Shown here piece by piece: positions 16,822-26,211 of a stretch of DNA of 64,000 bases. The stretch covers positions 66,572-130,571 of the forward strand of contig CAYVBK010000011.1 of NCBI GenBank assembly GCA_964449465.1, given 5' to 3'. The position numbers were made by a program, and so were the translations under genes. The notes beneath the pieces are model-generated. The model did no database searches, had not been told where the DNA came from, and saw only the letters and a list, made by a program, of their open reading frames with translations. Source of the stretch: CAYRXM01 sp964449465. GTDB lineage: Bacteria; Chloroflexota; Anaerolineae; JAFGEY01. The first letter of the stretch is position 1; each line of letters begins with the position of its first letter.

Positions 16822-17893
16822 TGATATTTATCGTGCGCTGGCCCAACGGCTAGATGCCACACCCAACGGCTTTCCGGCGACCGAGAGCGGTGTCGAACTG
16901 CGGTTGCTGGCCCGGCTGTTCGATCCATCGGAAGCGAAACTGGCCAGAGTGATGCGGATGAGCGGCGAGCCGGCCGCCGACATTGCCGCCCGAGTCGGCC
17001 TGGAAACCCGGCAGGTTCAGCAAACGCTCAAGGGAATGGCCCGCAAAGGGCTGATCTGGGCCGGGCGCGGCGATGGGCAGATGATCTTTGGGCTGCTGCC
17101 TTTTGTGGTGGGATTTTACGAGGCGCAGTTGGGGCAGATGGATGCCGACCTGGCTGCGCTGGTAGAACAGTATTTTCAAGACAGTCGGATGAGCCTCTTG
17201 CAAACGGAACCGGCTCTGCATCGCGTCATTCCGGTCGAGCAGGCCATCCCGTTTGACCTCCAGGTGTTTCCCTATGAACAAGCTGCTGCCTTGATCGAAA
17301 ATGCCCGCGCCTGGGGCGTGCGAGATTGCGTCTGTCGGGTGCAGCGCCGGCTGGTAGGGCAGGGCTGTGACGCGCCGGTGCATAACTGTGTCAGTTTTGC
17401 GCCTGTTGAAGGAGCGTTCGATCAACACCCGGTGACGCAAGCGATCAGCAAGCAAGAGGCCTTGCGCATCGTGCACGAGGCCGAGCAGGCTGGGCTGGTT
17501 CATACTACCGGCAATTACCGCGATGGACATTCGTACATTTGCAACTGTTGCACCTGCTGCTGCGGCATTTTGCGTGGCGTGGCCGAGTTTGACATGCCTA
17601 CGGCGGTGGCGCGATCTGATTTTTACGCCGTTGTAGACCGTGATACATGCATAGCCTGTGGAAATTGCCTGGAGCGCTGCTCATTTTATGCCCTGTCGGT
17701 AGACGACGCGGGCTGTGCCGTAGACATACACCGCTGTGTGGGCTGCGGGCTGTGTGCGATGGCCTGCCCGGTGGGCGCCCTCTCGCTGACCCGCCGCGCC
17801 GAGGGGGAGCATCCCTTTTTGCCGACCAATGAGGGAGAGTGGCAGCAAGCACGGGCAGATGAGCGGGGATTGGCATTGGCGGACATTTTATAA
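16814..17893 (+). CDS. Fe-S cluster protein with N-terminal winged-helix-like region
   Basis: 359 residues. Residues about 45-85 (ADIAARVGLETRQVQQTLKGM then GLIW) resemble a winged HTH. The middle has a Cys pair and more (C172, C174, C185, C192) and a dense CNCCTCCC (243-250). The C-terminus carries two 4Fe-4S ferredoxin motifs, CIACGNCLERC and CVGCGLCAMACP. At least two [4Fe-4S] clusters are expected, with further cysteines for another metal centre. No enzyme function can be assigned; an electron carrier or redox-responsive protein is plausible. The ATG at 16814 overlaps the nadD stop by 8 nt. The next gene, DUF362, also ends in two ferredoxin motifs, suggesting joint function. Confidence 0.82.
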   Translation: MNDDIYRALAQRLDATPNGFPATESGVELRLLARLFDPSEAKLARVMRMSGEPAADIAARVGLETRQVQQTLKGMARKGLIWAGRGDGQMIFGLLPFVVGFYEAQLGQMDADLAALVEQYFQDSRMSLLQTEPALHRVIPVEQAIPFDLQVFPYEQAAALIENARAWGVRDCVCRVQRRLVGQGCDAPVHNCVSFAPVEGAFDQHPVTQAISKQEALRIVHEAEQAGLVHTTGNYRDGHSYICNCCTCCCGILRGVAEFDMPTAVARSDFYAVVDRDTCIACGNCLERCSFYALSVDDAGCAVDIHRCVGCGLCAMACPVGALSLTRRAEGEHPFLPTNEGEWQQARADERGLALADIL

Positions 17894-17905
17894 TCAGGGG
17901 TCAAA

Positions 17906-19036
17906 ATGGTCACAGAGAAAACAATAGTATCAGTAACGGGGTGTGCCACTTATGACCAGGATGCGGTTCGACAGGCCGTGCAGGCTGTATTGACGCCGCT
18001 CGGCGGCCTGAAGCGATTTGTGCAGCCGGGCATGCGCGTGCTGCTCAAACCCAATTTGCTCAGCGATGCGCGTTGGGAGCAGGCCATTACCACCCATCCG
18101 ATGGTGCTGCAAACGGTGGCCGAGATGGTGAGTGAACTGGGCGGCGTGGTGTGGATCGGCGACTCGCCGGGCGGGCCCATCGCCGAAAATCCGCAGGTGT
18201 ATCGGCAAACCGGCACGACGCAAGTGGCCGCGCAGGTAGGCGGCGAACTGCTGACTTTTGAGGGCGTGACCTGGAAACAGGTAGACGGTCGCAGCTATTA
18301 CATCGCCCGGCCAGTGCTGGAGGCCGATCTGGTCATCAACCTGCCCAAGCTCAAGCCACACATGCTGACCCTCTATACCGGGGCGGTGAAAAACCTGTTT
18401 GGCGTCATTCCGGGCCAACGCAAACGCGAACTGCACATGCGCGCGCCGGGTGTCATAGATTTCAGCGCGGTGTTGGTGGATGTGCTGGAACTGACCCGCC
18501 CCGGCCTGACTCTGATGGATGGCATTTTGGGGCAAGAGGGTCAGGGGCCGGGTGCCAGCGGCACGCCGCACTGGTACCGCTGCCTGGCTGCCTCGACCGA
18601 CCCGGTGGCACTGGACACGGTGATGGCGCAGGCGATGGGCTACCGCCCCGGCCAGGTGATTCATCTGGCGCAGGCCGGACAGCGCGGGCTGGGCGCGTCA
18701 GACCCTACACAGATCGAGGTTGCAGGAGATCCATCGGTGTTGGCTTTTGGCCAATTGCACCTTCCTCATACACACTGGTATCTGAGCATGCCCTCGTGGT
18801 TGAGCGCGCCGGTGCAGCGCATGGTCAAAATCCGCCCCGATTTGAACGCCGCGCAGTGCATTGGCTGTGGCCGCTGCTCCGATATATGCCCCGGCAACGC
18901 CATCACACCCGGCAAACCGCCCATCTTTGATTTCTCCAAATGTGTGGGCTGCCTGTGCTGTGTGGAAATCTGCCCACGCCACGCCCTCTCGCTCCATCAA
19001 AGCCGGGTGGCTCGATGGTTGGGAGTAGGAAGGTGA
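17906..19036 (+). CDS. DUF362 protein with C-terminal double 4Fe-4S ferredoxin domain
   Basis: 376 residues. The DUF362 domain (about 1-280) shows RVLLKPNLLS, GDSPGGP, DLVINLPKLKPHMLTLYTGAVKNLFG in parts, and DPVALDT. The C-terminus has CIGCGRCSDICP and CVGCLCCVEICP, each able to hold a [4Fe-4S] cluster. The biochemical role of this family is largely unknown; it often sits in redox gene clusters. It starts 12 nt after the Fe-S/HTH gene and ends overlapping the kinase start (GTGA). The pairing of two multi-cluster Fe-S proteins within a translationally coupled operon suggests a shared redox task. Confidence 0.9.
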   Translation: MVTEKTIVSVTGCATYDQDAVRQAVQAVLTPLGGLKRFVQPGMRVLLKPNLLSDARWEQAITTHPMVLQTVAEMVSELGGVVWIGDSPGGPIAENPQVYRQTGTTQVAAQVGGELLTFEGVTWKQVDGRSYYIARPVLEADLVINLPKLKPHMLTLYTGAVKNLFGVIPGQRKRELHMRAPGVIDFSAVLVDVLELTRPGLTLMDGILGQEGQGPGASGTPHWYRCLAASTDPVALDTVMAQAMGYRPGQVIHLAQAGQRGLGASDPTQIEVAGDPSVLAFGQLHLPHTHWYLSMPSWLSAPVQRMVKIRPDLNAAQCIGCGRCSDICPGNAITPGKPPIFDFSKCVGCLCCVEICPRHALSLHQSRVARWLGVGR

Positions 19037-21369
19037 AAACCGCAAGGTACCTGGTATCTTTGATCTCCGGTGGTCTGACTCTGGCCGGACTGATCTGGCT
19101 GACAGTACAATCGCCTCCTAACGCGACTCGGCTGGGCAGTATTGGGCTGTTTAGTCTACTGATCATTTTTACCCTCACGTTTGGTGTGCCGTTGGCCGGC
19201 GGCTCGGTGTCGTTGATGCCGATGGCAGCGGTGGCGGCTTGTCTGTCTTTGGGCCTGATTCCGGCAGCTTGGGCGGCATTGACCAGTGCCATCATTCATG
19301 GTTGGATCCGTTTTCGTTGGGGTGCCAAGCTGGGTGAGCCGTCAGAGCAACTCGGCATCCGGCTGGTGGTGGTGACTGCCGCCAATGTCACTATGCATAC
19401 CCTGAGCATTTTGGGAGGTGGCCTGGTTTTTCAGTGGCTGGGGAAAACGCTCCCTTTAACCGATGCTTTGCCCCTGATTCCGCTGCTTTTGTTGTGCCTC
19501 ACCTATTTGGGTATCAACTATGTCATCGCCGGCTTGCACATTGCTCTACGCGGACGAGCGCCATTCCTGTCTTACATCCGCTTTTTGCCCGGGCTGATAT
19601 GGTATGAAGGTGCGCCATTGGTTTTTGCGCCATTAACCGCCATGATCTATATCCGATTGGGTGATGCTTACCTGGTTCTCTTTGCTCTGGCATTGGCCGT
19701 CAGTTCGCTGATCGCCCGCAACCTGGCTGCAACCAGTCGACGCCTGTCACAGCGAATCAAAGAATTGGCCGGCTTGCAAGCGGTAGGACAGGCACTCAGT
19801 GCCAGTTTACGCATCGAAACGGTGGTTGAAGCTATTTATGAGCAGGTATCCCGATTAATGCCAGCGCCCAATTTTTATGTCGCTCTCTATGATGCCGGGC
19901 TGGACGAAGTATCATTTGCCCTGAGCATTGAGACAGGCCAACGAGTTCAGTGGCGACCTCGGCGGGCAGGCAACGGATTGACCGAATATGTGCTGCGCAC
20001 GCGCCAACCTTTGCTGATCCCTCAAGATGTACAGGGCTTTATTGAAAAATTGGGCATTACCCCCTTGGGACGACCATCTACCTGCTGGCTGGGAGTGCCG
20101 ATCGTAGCCGGTGATAGGCCGCTCGGTGTGATAACACTTCAATCTTATTCAGGACAAGAACAATATACACAGTCGGATGTAGATGTGTTGTATACCATCG
20201 CTGCCCAGGCCGCCGTGGCCATTCAAAATGCACGTCTTTATGCCCAAACAGACGAGACATTGGCCCGTCGGGTGCAGGAACTGGATTCGATCTTGAGGAC
20301 AGTGAGCGAGGGCGTTTTGCTTTTGGATTTGAACGGTCACATCCTGGCGGTCAACCGAACACTGGCTGAATGGCTGGGTATATCTCAATCAGAGTTATCT
20401 CAATGCTCATTGAACGATCTGGACATCAAGGGTTCGCCCGCTCTGATCGTCCAGATTGGTTATACCTGCCAAGATTTTGAAATAGATTGCCAATCTTTGA
20501 TACAAGGAGATGCTCTCCAAAGACAGGCTCGAATCACCCTGGAGATGACTCGACATCATGTGGAGCGCACATTGACACCGGTGCGAGATGTATCGAGGCG
20601 GATCAACGGATGGTTGTTGGTGTTTCGTGATGTGACTCAAGAGGTCGAACTGGATCGGCTGCGGCAGGATACGATGCACATGCTGGTACACGACCTCCGT
20701 TCGCCGCTGACAGTGATATTGAGTAGCCTAGACTTGATGAAACGTGCTTTTGAAAAACAAGACCTCGGCCGTTTTGAACGGCTGCTTCAAATACTCCGTG
20801 ATGGCGGGATGCGAATGCTGAACATGGTCAATCAATTGCTGGATATTAGCAAACTGGAGAGTGGCCAATTTGTCATACACCCTCAAGCGGTCGAGGCGGA
20901 CAAGCTGCTCCAAGAAACACAAGAGCGGCTGGCGCCTATAGCCGCCCAGGCTCAAATTTCAATCACTGTTTCTGTTGCTCCCCATTTACCGCCTTTGCTG
21001 GCAGACCCAGATGTGATAGGACGAGTTTTGAACAACCTGGTGGATAATGCAATCAAGTTTACTCCCGACGGTGGACGTATTGAACTAGAGGCAGATTATA
21101 GCGAAACCACACCCAATGATCTCACAATCCAGGTCAGTGACACCGGGCCGGGCATTCCGGCCGAGGCCTTGCCCCGATTATTTGAAAAATTCCATCAGGT
21201 AGAATCGGTGCAAGGGCGGCGTCAGGGCACCGGATTAGGCCTGTCTTTTTGCAAGTTGGCGGTTGAAGCGCACAAAGGCACAATCCGCGTCAAGAGCCAG
21301 ATGGGGCAAGGTTCGATATTTATCATATCTCTGCCGTCATATCGCCCATCGCCGGCCTCGGTTGATTGA
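19033..21369 (+). CDS. Membrane sensor histidine kinase (MASE-like TM region, GAF, PAS, HisKA, HATPase)
   Basis: 778 residues. The first ~235 hold seven to eight membrane helices. They are followed by GAF (about 250-405), PAS (about 415-535), HisKA with phospho-accepting H553 (MLVHDLRSPL) and a HATPase_c domain with NNLVDNAIKFTPDGG (N box), DTGPGIP (G1) and GTGLGLSFCK (G2). The membrane part has no obvious sensor domain outside, so it may sense within the membrane. I chose GTG 19033, which overlaps the DUF362 stop (GTGA) and has GGGAG about 7 nt upstream; the ATG at 19015 lies inside DUF362. No response regulator is adjacent, so it is an orphan kinase in this window. Confidence 0.88.
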   Translation: MKTARYLVSLISGGLTLAGLIWLTVQSPPNATRLGSIGLFSLLIIFTLTFGVPLAGGSVSLMPMAAVAACLSLGLIPAAWAALTSAIIHGWIRFRWGAKLGEPSEQLGIRLVVVTAANVTMHTLSILGGGLVFQWLGKTLPLTDALPLIPLLLLCLTYLGINYVIAGLHIALRGRAPFLSYIRFLPGLIWYEGAPLVFAPLTAMIYIRLGDAYLVLFALALAVSSLIARNLAATSRRLSQRIKELAGLQAVGQALSASLRIETVVEAIYEQVSRLMPAPNFYVALYDAGLDEVSFALSIETGQRVQWRPRRAGNGLTEYVLRTRQPLLIPQDVQGFIEKLGITPLGRPSTCWLGVPIVAGDRPLGVITLQSYSGQEQYTQSDVDVLYTIAAQAAVAIQNARLYAQTDETLARRVQELDSILRTVSEGVLLLDLNGHILAVNRTLAEWLGISQSELSQCSLNDLDIKGSPALIVQIGYTCQDFEIDCQSLIQGDALQRQARITLEMTRHHVERTLTPVRDVSRRINGWLLVFRDVTQEVELDRLRQDTMHMLVHDLRSPLTVILSSLDLMKRAFEKQDLGRFERLLQILRDGGMRMLNMVNQLLDISKLESGQFVIHPQAVEADKLLQETQERLAPIAAQAQISITVSVAPHLPPLLADPDVIGRVLNNLVDNAIKFTPDGGRIELEADYSETTPNDLTIQVSDTGPGIPAEALPRLFEKFHQVESVQGRRQGTGLGLSFCKLAVEAHKGTIRVKSQMGQGSIFIISLPSYRPSPASVD

Positions 21370-21492
21370 TTGGCAGCAACCATTCAACCTATGTCTGAAT
21401 CAGGTTATCGGCGAGCGGAATTCAATGATAAAAACCGGTTCCACCGACAAATCCACTTTAAACCTTTGCAAGGGGCACTACTGAACCATTCC

Positions 21493-21607
21493 CCTTGGAC
21501 TCTTCTGACAAAAGACTATTTTCACCAGAGAATGGAGATAATCGAAGAAATTTTAAGTCTATTTATATTCTCGGCAGTCAAACACTTTTTTTCAACGGTC
21601 TTTGGAG
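21493..21607. repeat. Probable decayed copy of palindromic repeat A
   Basis: Left end CCTTGGACTCTTCTGACAAAAG and its flanking ACTATTTTCACC resemble the family A arm (CCTTGGAGGCCGCTGAAAAAG, TCTATTTTTACC). The right end CTTTTTTTCAACGGTCTTTGGAGG is the degenerate inverse. Inner arms have diverged. It fills most of the gap between the two convergent kinase genes and its right end overlaps the kinase stop codon at 21592. Confidence 0.4.
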
Positions 21608-23400
21608 GAACCCTGGGCCGCCACCCCGGCCAGCGGTAAGGTAAAATAGAAAATGCTGCCCTGCCGCCGCCGTTGGGTTTCGGGGTCTATCCACGGACTG
21701 ACCGCCCAAATGCGCCCACCGTGCGCCTGGACGATGTGCTTGGCGATGGCCAGCCCCAACCCGGTGCCGCCGCCACTGCGCGAACGGTCGGCCTTGTAGA
21801 ACCGCTCAAAGATGCGCGGCAGGTCGTCGGGCAAGATGCCGATGCCGGTGTCGCGCACGGCCACCTGGAGTTGGTCTCCTTGCACATCGGCCGAAATGAA
21901 AATGTGTCCGCCGTTGGGTGTGAATTTGATGGCATTGTGCAGCAGGTTGGTCAACACTTGCTGGATACGCTCCGGCTCGGCCAGCACAGGCGGCAGGTCG
22001 GTGGGCAGGTCAACGGTTACGTCAAGATCGGTTCGTTCGGCCTGCGGCTCTAGCCGCTGCCTGGTTTCGTGAATCAGGTCGGCAATATCTACCGGGCGCA
22101 AGCGCAAGGGCATTTTTCCCGATTCAATCCTCGATAATTCAAGCAGTTCTTCGAGCATCTGCGTCAAAGCATCTACTTCGGTTTCCATGCGATCCAAAAA
22201 CCGCTGCGCCGCCGGCGGGTCTTGCAAGGCGCCATCGCGCAGGGTCTCGACCAGAGCCTTGATGCCGGCCAGCGGCGTGCGCAGTTCGTGCGAGATGTTG
22301 CTGATCAGATCGCGGCGAATGGTCTCCAGATGACGCAGACGGGTCAAATCTTGCAGCAAAAACAGATAACCCGGCGCGTCGTCCGATTGAAACGGCTGCA
22401 CCAGCACCTGCAAGAAAATGCCCTGCACGCCCATTTCCACCACCGCCATCTGCTCTTGACCGCTCTCGCGGCAGTGCTGCCACAGTTCGATCAACTCGTG
22501 ATGGCGCGCCACCTGCGCCACCGTGCGCCCCAAGGCGACCTGCGGGCTGGTTTGCAGCAGGCTGGCCGCTGCCGGATTGATCAACTGGACGAGGCCTTCC
22601 TGGTCGGTAATGAAAACGCCGCTGGCGATATGGTCCAGCACTGCCGACAGGCGAATGGTCTCGGCGTTCAGGTCTTTGATGCGGGCGCGCAACTGGGTCG
22701 CCATTTCGTTAAAAGCGTGAGCCAGTTGCCCCACTTCATCTCGAGTGACCGACAACAGATGAACATCCATGTGGCCCTGAGCCATGCGTTCGGCCATCAG
22801 GGTCAGGCGGTGCAAGGGCTGAGCGATCAGGTCGGCAATGAACAGAGCCAGCAAAACCGTCAGCAGAGTGGCCGCCAGCCCTACCAGAAACACCACCTGG
22901 TGCAGGCGATTGATCTGTTTATTGATTTCGTCCAAAGACATAGACAGGCGCAGCACCGCGATAACGCGCGAATTGACCCGCATTGGCACGGCCACATACA
23001 TCATATCGCTGCGCAGCGTATTGCTGTATCGGATGCTGCTGCCCTGGCCTTGCGTCAAGGCTTGCTGCACTTCGGGGCGGTACAGGTGATTTTCCATCAC
23101 GGCCCAGTCTTCGTGAGAATCGCCCCACACCACACCGTTCGGTGCGATCAGGGTGACGCGCATACCGATGATTTGGGCATAATAATCTATGCGCTCATCG
23201 AGCATGGCCGGCGGCAGCGACGGCACGGCAGCGGTTATGGCGTCGGCGATCAGGCGAGCCTGAGCATACAGGCGCGTCTGGAGGTTTTCCTGGTAGACAT
23301 CGCGCACAAAGTCCGACAGGTAGATGATCAATAACACCATGATCGTCAGGATCAAGGCGATAAATGGAAAAGCGATTCTCCAACGAATATGACGGAACAT
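21592..23400 (-). CDS. PhoR-like sensor histidine kinase (TM-sensor-TM-HAMP-PAS-HisKA-HATPase)
   Basis: 602 residues. Membrane helices near 8-28 and 168-190 enclose an extracytoplasmic sensor domain. HAMP (about 190-245), PAS (about 250-355), HisKA with H371 (SNISHELRTPLAGIK) and HATPase_c with LLHNAIKFTPNGG, DTGIGI and GTGLGLAIAK follow. The domain order is that of PhoR/PnpS/VicK kinases. The ATG at 23400 has AAGGAG 9 nt upstream; an earlier TTG touches that site. No response regulator adjoins it. It is the last gene after the beta-galactosidase (26 nt gap). Its stop codon appears to come from the edge of the decayed repeat. Confidence 0.9.
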   Translation of the reverse strand: MFRHIRWRIAFPFIALILTIMVLLIIYLSDFVRDVYQENLQTRLYAQARLIADAITAAVPSLPPAMLDERIDYYAQIIGMRVTLIAPNGVVWGDSHEDWAVMENHLYRPEVQQALTQGQGSSIRYSNTLRSDMMYVAVPMRVNSRVIAVLRLSMSLDEINKQINRLHQVVFLVGLAATLLTVLLALFIADLIAQPLHRLTLMAERMAQGHMDVHLLSVTRDEVGQLAHAFNEMATQLRARIKDLNAETIRLSAVLDHIASGVFITDQEGLVQLINPAAASLLQTSPQVALGRTVAQVARHHELIELWQHCRESGQEQMAVVEMGVQGIFLQVLVQPFQSDDAPGYLFLLQDLTRLRHLETIRRDLISNISHELRTPLAGIKALVETLRDGALQDPPAAQRFLDRMETEVDALTQMLEELLELSRIESGKMPLRLRPVDIADLIHETRQRLEPQAERTDLDVTVDLPTDLPPVLAEPERIQQVLTNLLHNAIKFTPNGGHIFISADVQGDQLQVAVRDTGIGILPDDLPRIFERFYKADRSRSGGGTGLGLAIAKHIVQAHGGRIWAVSPWIDPETQRRRQGSIFYFTLPLAGVAAQGSSKDR

Positions 23401-23426
23401 GATGTTCAACTCCTTTTCGCTGCTCT

Positions 23427-25499
23427 TTAGGAGCGCGGGGCCAGCACCATCACACCATAGCCATCCAGGGTGATCGGCCCGCTGACCGGGGCGCCGCCGA
23501 GCAGATCGTCAAAAGATGTGTCGCCCAGATTGATCGAGGCTGGGGCGGCATTAAAATTCATCACAAAGATAAACCGACGCTGCCCATCGCTGCGCATTTG
23601 CGCCGAAACGCCAGCGGGCAACGGAACATCGAGCGAGTGCAACAGGCCGAGTTTTGAACTCAATGCGCCGTAAAAATCGTTCAAAAAGCGGTCGTCGTTG
23701 CGCGAGGCGATGTAATAGGCCTGCCCCTGCCCGAACGAGTTGACTGTCAAGGCCGGACGGCCGGCATAAAAGTCGGCCTGATAAGTGGCCAGCACCAAAG
23801 CCGTTTCGGCATGAATCAGGTCGCAATAGTCGCGGACCAGGTAATCGCCGCTCAAGCCCAGCTCATTGCCGGCGACGGGACGCACGACGTTGGTATCGCC
23901 CTCGTACAGAGCATCAATCTCTTCGGCCCAGATGCCCAACACCGGGCGCAGCGGGCCGGGCCAGCCGCCCAGAAACACCAGGTCGTTCTCGTCTACGATG
24001 CCGCTCCAATAGGTGGCCACAAAAACGCCGCCGGCGCGTACAAACGCCTCGATCCGCTCGGCTACGCCGGAACGTACCATGTAGAGCATGGGGGCAATCA
24101 CCAGTTTGTAGCGCAAACGCCCCGACTCGTCTATCAAGGGCTGCTCCATGTCAATAATGTCGGACGGGATGCCCTGCCGCCAAAAGGCGCGATAGTGCTG
24201 TTTGCAGTCGTCCAGACAGCCCTTGTCGCCGCGGCGCGGCCCCTGGGCATCGTTCAATGCCCAGGCGTTTTCCCAGTCATAGATGATGGCTACATCGGGG
24301 CGCACAGTCGTGCCAATGACCGCATCCAGCTTGTCCAGCTTGCGGCCCAGGTCGGCCACGTCTTGAAACACGCGGGTGTGTTCATGCCCGACATGATCCA
24401 CTACTGCGCCGTGAAATTTTTCGGCCGAGCCGCGGCTCTTGCGCCACTGAAAATACTGCACTGTGTCTGAGCCGTGCGCCACAGCTTGCAGCGACGAGAG
24501 GGCGTGCATACCCGGTCGCTTGAGTTTGGCCGATGGCACCCAGTTGGTGGCGCTCGGCACGCTCTCCATCAACATAAAAGGTTGGCCGCCCTTGAGGCTG
24601 CGGTTCAGGTCGTGGACAAAAGCCACGTCGGCGGCCAGGGTCACATCATCGCCCTTGTGCCACATGGGATAGCTGTCCCACGAAATGACATCGAGATGGG
24701 GGGCCAACTTCCAATAGTTCAGGCCGGGAAAGGTGCCCATCATGTTGGTGGTGACGGGAATGTCGGGCGTCCACTGGCGCAGGGCGACAATCTCGTGCCG
24801 CATAAAATCTACCGTTTGATCGGTGACAAACCGCTTCCAGTCCAGGGTCAGGCCATGCACCGACTGCTCGCCGATGGGACTGGGCGGCTCGATCTGTTCC
24901 CAATCGGTATAGGTGTGGCTCCAAAACGCCGTCCACCAGGCCTGATTGAGGGCATCCAGCGAGCCGTATTTGTTTTTCAGCCAGGCCACAAACGCGGCGC
25001 GGCACAAGTCGCAGTGACACTCGCCGCTGTACTCGTTGGAGAGATGCCAGACAGCCAGGGCGGGATGATCGGCATATCGCCGCGCCAGCAGCGAATTGAT
25101 GGTCTCGACCTTGTCTCGATAGATGGGCGAGGTTAGACAGTGATTGTGCCGCCCACCAAACAGATTGCGTCCCCGGTCGGGACGAACGCGCAACACCTCT
25201 GGATATTGTCGGGACAGCCAGGCCGGGCGGGCGCCGCTGGGCGTGGCCAACACGGCCACACCGCCATTTTCGGCAATCATGTCCATCACCCGATCCAGCC
25301 AGCCCCACTCAAACTGTCCTTCGGCCGGTTCGAGACGCGCCCAGGCAAAGATGGCAACGGTCATGGCGTTACAATGCGCCAGTTTCATCAGGCGCATGTC
25401 TTGTGACCATATTGCTTCTGGCCATTGATCGGGGTTGTAATCGCCGCCGTGCAAAAAATGGGGGAATTTGGGACTGATTGGTGGATATTTTTGAATCAT
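23427..25499 (-). CDS. Beta-galactosidase, glycoside hydrolase family 42
   Basis: 690 residues, the normal GH42 length. The catalytic acid/base is E156 (WHLSNEYSGE) and the nucleophile E312 (MESVPSATNW). Four cysteines (C121, C161, C163, C166) match the structural zinc site of GH42 enzymes. The A domain TIM barrel, trimerisation B domain (about 395-600) and small C domain are all present. There is no signal peptide, so it is cytoplasmic and probably acts on imported galactosides. It starts 12 nt after the stop of the PEBP gene. No sugar transporter or lac-type regulator is nearby. Confidence 0.95.
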   Translation of the reverse strand: MIQKYPPISPKFPHFLHGGDYNPDQWPEAIWSQDMRLMKLAHCNAMTVAIFAWARLEPAEGQFEWGWLDRVMDMIAENGGVAVLATPSGARPAWLSRQYPEVLRVRPDRGRNLFGGRHNHCLTSPIYRDKVETINSLLARRYADHPALAVWHLSNEYSGECHCDLCRAAFVAWLKNKYGSLDALNQAWWTAFWSHTYTDWEQIEPPSPIGEQSVHGLTLDWKRFVTDQTVDFMRHEIVALRQWTPDIPVTTNMMGTFPGLNYWKLAPHLDVISWDSYPMWHKGDDVTLAADVAFVHDLNRSLKGGQPFMLMESVPSATNWVPSAKLKRPGMHALSSLQAVAHGSDTVQYFQWRKSRGSAEKFHGAVVDHVGHEHTRVFQDVADLGRKLDKLDAVIGTTVRPDVAIIYDWENAWALNDAQGPRRGDKGCLDDCKQHYRAFWRQGIPSDIIDMEQPLIDESGRLRYKLVIAPMLYMVRSGVAERIEAFVRAGGVFVATYWSGIVDENDLVFLGGWPGPLRPVLGIWAEEIDALYEGDTNVVRPVAGNELGLSGDYLVRDYCDLIHAETALVLATYQADFYAGRPALTVNSFGQGQAYYIASRNDDRFLNDFYGALSSKLGLLHSLDVPLPAGVSAQMRSDGQRRFIFVMNFNAAPASINLGDTSFDDLLGGAPVSGPITLDGYGVMVLAPRS

Positions 25500-25511
25500 T
25501 GTGTCATCCTT

Positions 25512-26063
25512 TCAATTGGACTGCCGGGTGTATTTGCCCATCAATTCGGTTTGCGCCAGAATGTGGCCGCGCATGGCTTCTTCCAACTGCTTTTTGCCGG
25601 CGCCGGCCTCCAGGTTCAGGATAGTGTCCAGCGCATAGAGCTTGAAAAAATAACGATGTGTGCCGCCGGGCGGACAGGGACCGCCATAGCCCAACTTTTT
25701 CCAACCGTTTTGGCCGTTGTGCGCGCCATTGCTCAGTTCGGCATCGGCGGGCAGGACCTGGTCCAGGCTGCGGGCATTGGCCGGCAGATTGTAGAGAACC
25801 CAATGCACCCATGTGCCGACCGGTGCATCGGGATCGTCGGCGATCAGGGCCAGGCTTTGGGTGCCGGCCGGCGGGTCGCTCCATTGCAAAGGCGGCGAAA
25901 CGTCCTGGCCGTCGCAGGTGTATTGTTTGGGGATGGGCTGCCCAGCTTCAAAGGCTGGGCTGGTCAGCGACCAATCGGTGGCGGGTGCGGTGGGCGAGGT
26001 CGCGGCGCGGCAGCCGCTCAGCAACAGCAGCAGACACAGAGACAAAAGGATCAACCTGCGCAT
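25512..26063 (-). CDS. YbhB/YbcL-family (PEBP-like) lipoprotein
   Basis: 183 residues. A hydrophobic signal ends in the lipobox LSGC (C18), so the mature protein should be lipid-anchored outside. The PEBP fold shows FEAGQPIPKQYTCDGQDVSPPL (in part), DDPDAPVGTWVHWVLYNLP and the GYGGPCPPGGTHRYFF loop that forms the anion-binding pocket. Bacterial members are of uncertain function; some bind or inhibit other proteins. Two ATGs are in tandem; the second (26063) gives the better spacing from AAGGAGGA. It lies in an operon-like series with the nucleotide-sugar dehydrogenase and beta-galactosidase. Confidence 0.9.
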   Translation of the reverse strand: MRRLILLSLCLLLLLSGCRAATSPTAPATDWSLTSPAFEAGQPIPKQYTCDGQDVSPPLQWSDPPAGTQSLALIADDPDAPVGTWVHWVLYNLPANARSLDQVLPADAELSNGAHNGQNGWKKLGYGGPCPPGGTHRYFFKLYALDTILNLEAGAGKKQLEEAMRGHILAQTELMGKYTRQSN

Positions 26064-26156
26064 CATTCCTCCTTGATACTATAGGACAACGCCGGTTTGG
26101 CACATAGGCGTGCCAGGCTCCTCACACCAAAATCCCGAACCTGTTCAAGCCGTCCG

Positions 26157-26211
26157 GTAGGGGTAGGGCTTGCCCCTACACCGCCCTGGCGGACACAAGG
26201 CCCGCCCCTAC
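26157..26211. repeat. Palindromic GTAGGGG...CCCCTAC repeat (family C)
   Basis: GTAGGGG (26157-26163) pairs with CCCCTAC (26173-26179). The outer arms, GTAGGGGTAGGGCTTG and CAAGGCCCGCCCCTAC, form a 16-bp imperfect inverted repeat. It lies between the dehydrogenase and the PEBP gene and its right end overlaps the TAG stop of the dehydrogenase at 26208. The sequence type resembles GTAGGGGCGGGC-type interspersed repeats known from many environmental genomes. Confidence 0.7.
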
